Of a stretch of 64,000 bases of DNA, positions 62,571 to 64,000 are shown one piece after another. The notes beneath the pieces are model-generated. The model was not told the DNA's origin and did not search any database. It saw only the letters and a list, made by a program, of their open reading frames with translations. A program made the position numbers and the translations under genes. Source of the DNA: DASUFE01 sp036274675 (GTDB lineage: Bacteria > Pseudomonadota > Gammaproteobacteria > HTCC5015); the NCBI GenBank assembly GCA_036274675.1, contig DASUFE010000115.1, forward strand, positions 1 to 64,000. Direction: 5' to 3'. Each line of letters begins with the position of its first letter. Within the stretch, counting starts at the first letter, position 1.

Positions 62571-62606
62571 AGTAGGCCGTACCCTTTAAGCTCAGGAGAA
62601 ATAACC

Positions 62607-63287
62607 ATGCCTTATTCAAGTACATCCAGACTGCCGGCTTCCGTCAGAAACACACTGCCCAAAGGGGCTCAGACGATATATCGCAAGGCATTCGAGAATG
62701 CCTGGGAAGAATACAAGAGTCCCGACAAACGCCGAAGCCGCGCCTCCCGGGAAGAGGTCGCGCACAAGGTCGCGTGGTCAGCTGTAAAAGATAAATATCA
62801 GAAAAACGGCGAAGGCAAATGGTCAACCCGCGGCGGCGCATCCAGATCCGCCGCCGCCAAACCTGCCGCGAGAAAGAGCGGGGTGAAATCAGCCGCAGCC
62901 GAAATGAAGCAAAAATCGGCGCGCAAATCACCGGCCAAAACGCAAACCAAAGTCGCGGCCGTTAAAACGAAAACCGCCGCCAGGGCGGGTGGCCGCGCGC
63001 AACAGGCACGCTGGAAAGCGGCCTCCACCGTCCGGAAGACCAAGGCAACGCAAGGAACGCGGAGCAAGAATGCCGCTGGAAGCCGCGCCAAAACGGCGGC
63101 GGGAGCCCAGCAGAAAGCGCGCAGATCCCGTAAATCCGCAGCCGCTGCCTCTCCCAGACGGCGCTCCGGGCGTCAATCCGCCGAGACCGTGAGCACTGGT
63201 CAGCACACGCAACCGGAACATGTAATGTCGCAACCGCTTCCGGAACACGCATCCATTCAGCAGAGCGATGCCGGCCAGGTTTCCTGA
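62607..63287 (+). CDS. ChaB domain fused to histone H1-like tail
   Basis: Protein of 226 residues. Residues about 8-75 are a ChaB domain (LPASVRNTLPKGAQTIYRKAFENAWEEY, then EEVAHKVAWSAVKDKYQK). Residues 80-190 are a Lys/Ala/Arg-rich low-complexity tail like bacterial histone H1 (AlgP, HctB, BpH1) expected to bind DNA. A Gln/His end follows. AGGAG lies before the ATG. ChaB in E. coli is a small protein of unclear role linked to cation transport, and the DNA-binding tail suggests nucleoid condensation under stress. Confidence 0.85.
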   Translation: MPYSSTSRLPASVRNTLPKGAQTIYRKAFENAWEEYKSPDKRRSRASREEVAHKVAWSAVKDKYQKNGEGKWSTRGGASRSAAAKPAARKSGVKSAAAEMKQKSARKSPAKTQTKVAAVKTKTAARAGGRAQQARWKAASTVRKTKATQGTRSKNAAGSRAKTAAGAQQKARRSRKSAAAASPRRRSGRQSAETVSTGQHTQPEHVMSQPLPEHASIQQSDAGQVS

Positions 63288-63541
63288 AACCTGACGGGGT
63301 AATTTTTACACGTGGAAAATGGCGCATAGGTAATATTTACCGCGATGCTGACTGTGCGCCGCCACGCCAGGCTTCGGCAAAAACCGATATCGAAAAAAAT
63401 TGCGCCGCCAGGCACGTTTTAGAGCCGGGCGGCGCAATTTTTTGGAAAGTACAGACAAACCGATCTTCATCCTTAAAGAAACAGTTTATTCCGGACTGAG
63501 TTCCGTCCGGTTTAATGCAGTTTACGTGCCAACCCTGTCTT
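63288..63541. other. convergent intergenic region
   Basis: Holds GTAATTTTTAC at 63299 and GTAATATTTAC at 63330 (31 bases apart) and the strong terminator at 63394-63443. Confidence 0.5.
63394..63443. terminator. bidirectional intrinsic terminator
   Basis: AAAAAATTGCGCCGCC (63394-63409) and GGCGGCGCAATTTTTT (63428-63443): 16-bp perfect arms with an inner GGC/GCC pair, ending in T on both strands. It serves the convergent ChaB-like and hemerythrin genes. Confidence 0.9.
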
Positions 63542-64000
63542 CTACTGTATGGGAACGGGCTGTAATGCCGCCTTTACCACGAGCGAGCGGTTGCGCATTC
63601 GTGTACCGAGATCTTCCGCAAGCTCCTCGCTCAAGGCCTGCCTCGCCTTTTTGAAAAGTTCAGCTTCCTCCTCTTCGATATGGTGCTCGAGCAGTTCCCG
63701 GAGCATCATGAACTTCGCCGTCCATTCGGGAGTGTCATTGGGCATCGTCCCCAGCTCTTCGAGCAAAAGACCCGCCACGCGATGCTCGTTCTCCGCCTCC
63801 AGTTCGGGCGTCTTCAGTTCCGGGAGATATTTGAGCTGGGAATAGAAAACAGCTTCTTCCACCTTGCTATGAACGAGCAGCGCCAGCTTGAAATCCTGGA
63901 ACGCAGCCTCGCGCTTTTTCGGCGCCCTCTGTCCCGAATCCCCGATCTGTTCCAGCAGTCGCCTGAGTTCGTCGTGATCACTTTTAAGTTGTGAATATAT
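63542..64000 (-). CDS. hemerythrin-domain protein, 5' end cut by window edge
   Basis: The C-terminal 152 residues of an HHE-domain protein. The frame is open to base 64000, so an internal GTG at 63862 is not the start. DHDELRRLLEQI, LVHSKVEEAVFY, ENEHRVAGLLLEEL and LLEHHIEEEEAELF supply the His/Glu ligands of a di-iron four-helix bundle. Such DUF/HHE proteins are common in oxidative and stress islands. Confidence 0.9.
   Translation of the reverse strand: MYSQLKSDHDELRRLLEQIGDSGQRAPKKREAAFQDFKLALLVHSKVEEAVFYSQLKYLPELKTPELEAENEHRVAGLLLEELGTMPNDTPEWTAKFMMLRELLEHHIEEEEAELFKKARQALSEELAEDLGTRMRNRSLVVKAALQPVPIQ

Noticed and set aside
1..64000. Insertion sequences, prophage, CRISPR, tRNA, rRNA
   Set aside because: None seen on reading both strands; the holin-superfamily gene at 52297 is YqjE-like and chromosomal.

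Overview
This window looks like chromosome of a gammaproteobacterium with moderately high GC. The evidence is family content and conserved gene order: lptF-lptG divergent from pepA-holC-valS, xerD upstream of dsbC, and parE-parC. The genus cannot be fixed from sequence reading alone. I see no insertion sequence, prophage, CRISPR array, tRNA or rRNA.

Layout. 1-8.0 kb: topoisomerase IV (parC cut by the left edge, parE), a noncoding stretch with a possible GGA-rich small RNA, and a RecB/AddA-type helicase-nuclease. 8.0-10.9 kb: dsbC and xerD, then mobB and an RDD membrane protein. 11.0-14.4 kb: an unrecognised three-gene set (coiled-coil membrane protein, VWA lipoprotein, PDEase-like HD protein). 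14.4-23.9 kb: dsbB and lptGF, then pepA-holC-valS, a TauE/SafE permease and endonuclease V. 24.0-26.2 kb: two small conserved genes and an Atg22/UMF1-type transporter. 26.4-35.8 kb: a large TonB/ExbB/ExbD/TtpC/DUF3450 energy-transduction cluster in which the DUF3450-TtpC pair occurs twice. 36.4-48.3 kb: YceI, cytochrome b561, leuA, an M23 lipoprotein, a PAS histidine kinase, a polytopic glycosyltransferase-like protein, an EF-hand protein, a HAD hydrolase, a patatin with a beta-barrel domain and a small lipoprotein.

48.4-64 kb is a different neighbourhood: a sigma-54 response regulator, a degenerate histidine kinase, a non-canonically placed rpoN, a PAS/GAF hybrid kinase, and a dense set of small stress and envelope proteins. 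These include YqjD/YqjE/YqjK-like, YqaE, DUF1328, BON, PRC-barrel, PA2169/DUF2383, ChaB plus a histone-like tail, a YghA-like SDR and hemerythrin. By eye I find -24/-12 elements with correct GG-N10-GC spacing in front of most of these transcription units: 50602(+), 48643(-), 53173(-), 53388(+), 55197(-), 55312(+), 62518(-) and 62555(+). My main proposal is that this island is a locally encoded sigma-54 stress regulon with its own sigma factor and activator. That is inference from sequence and needs a matrix scan and transcript mapping.

Start codons were re-chosen wherever a ribosome-binding site, a signal peptide or an ATGA overlap argued against the longest frame.
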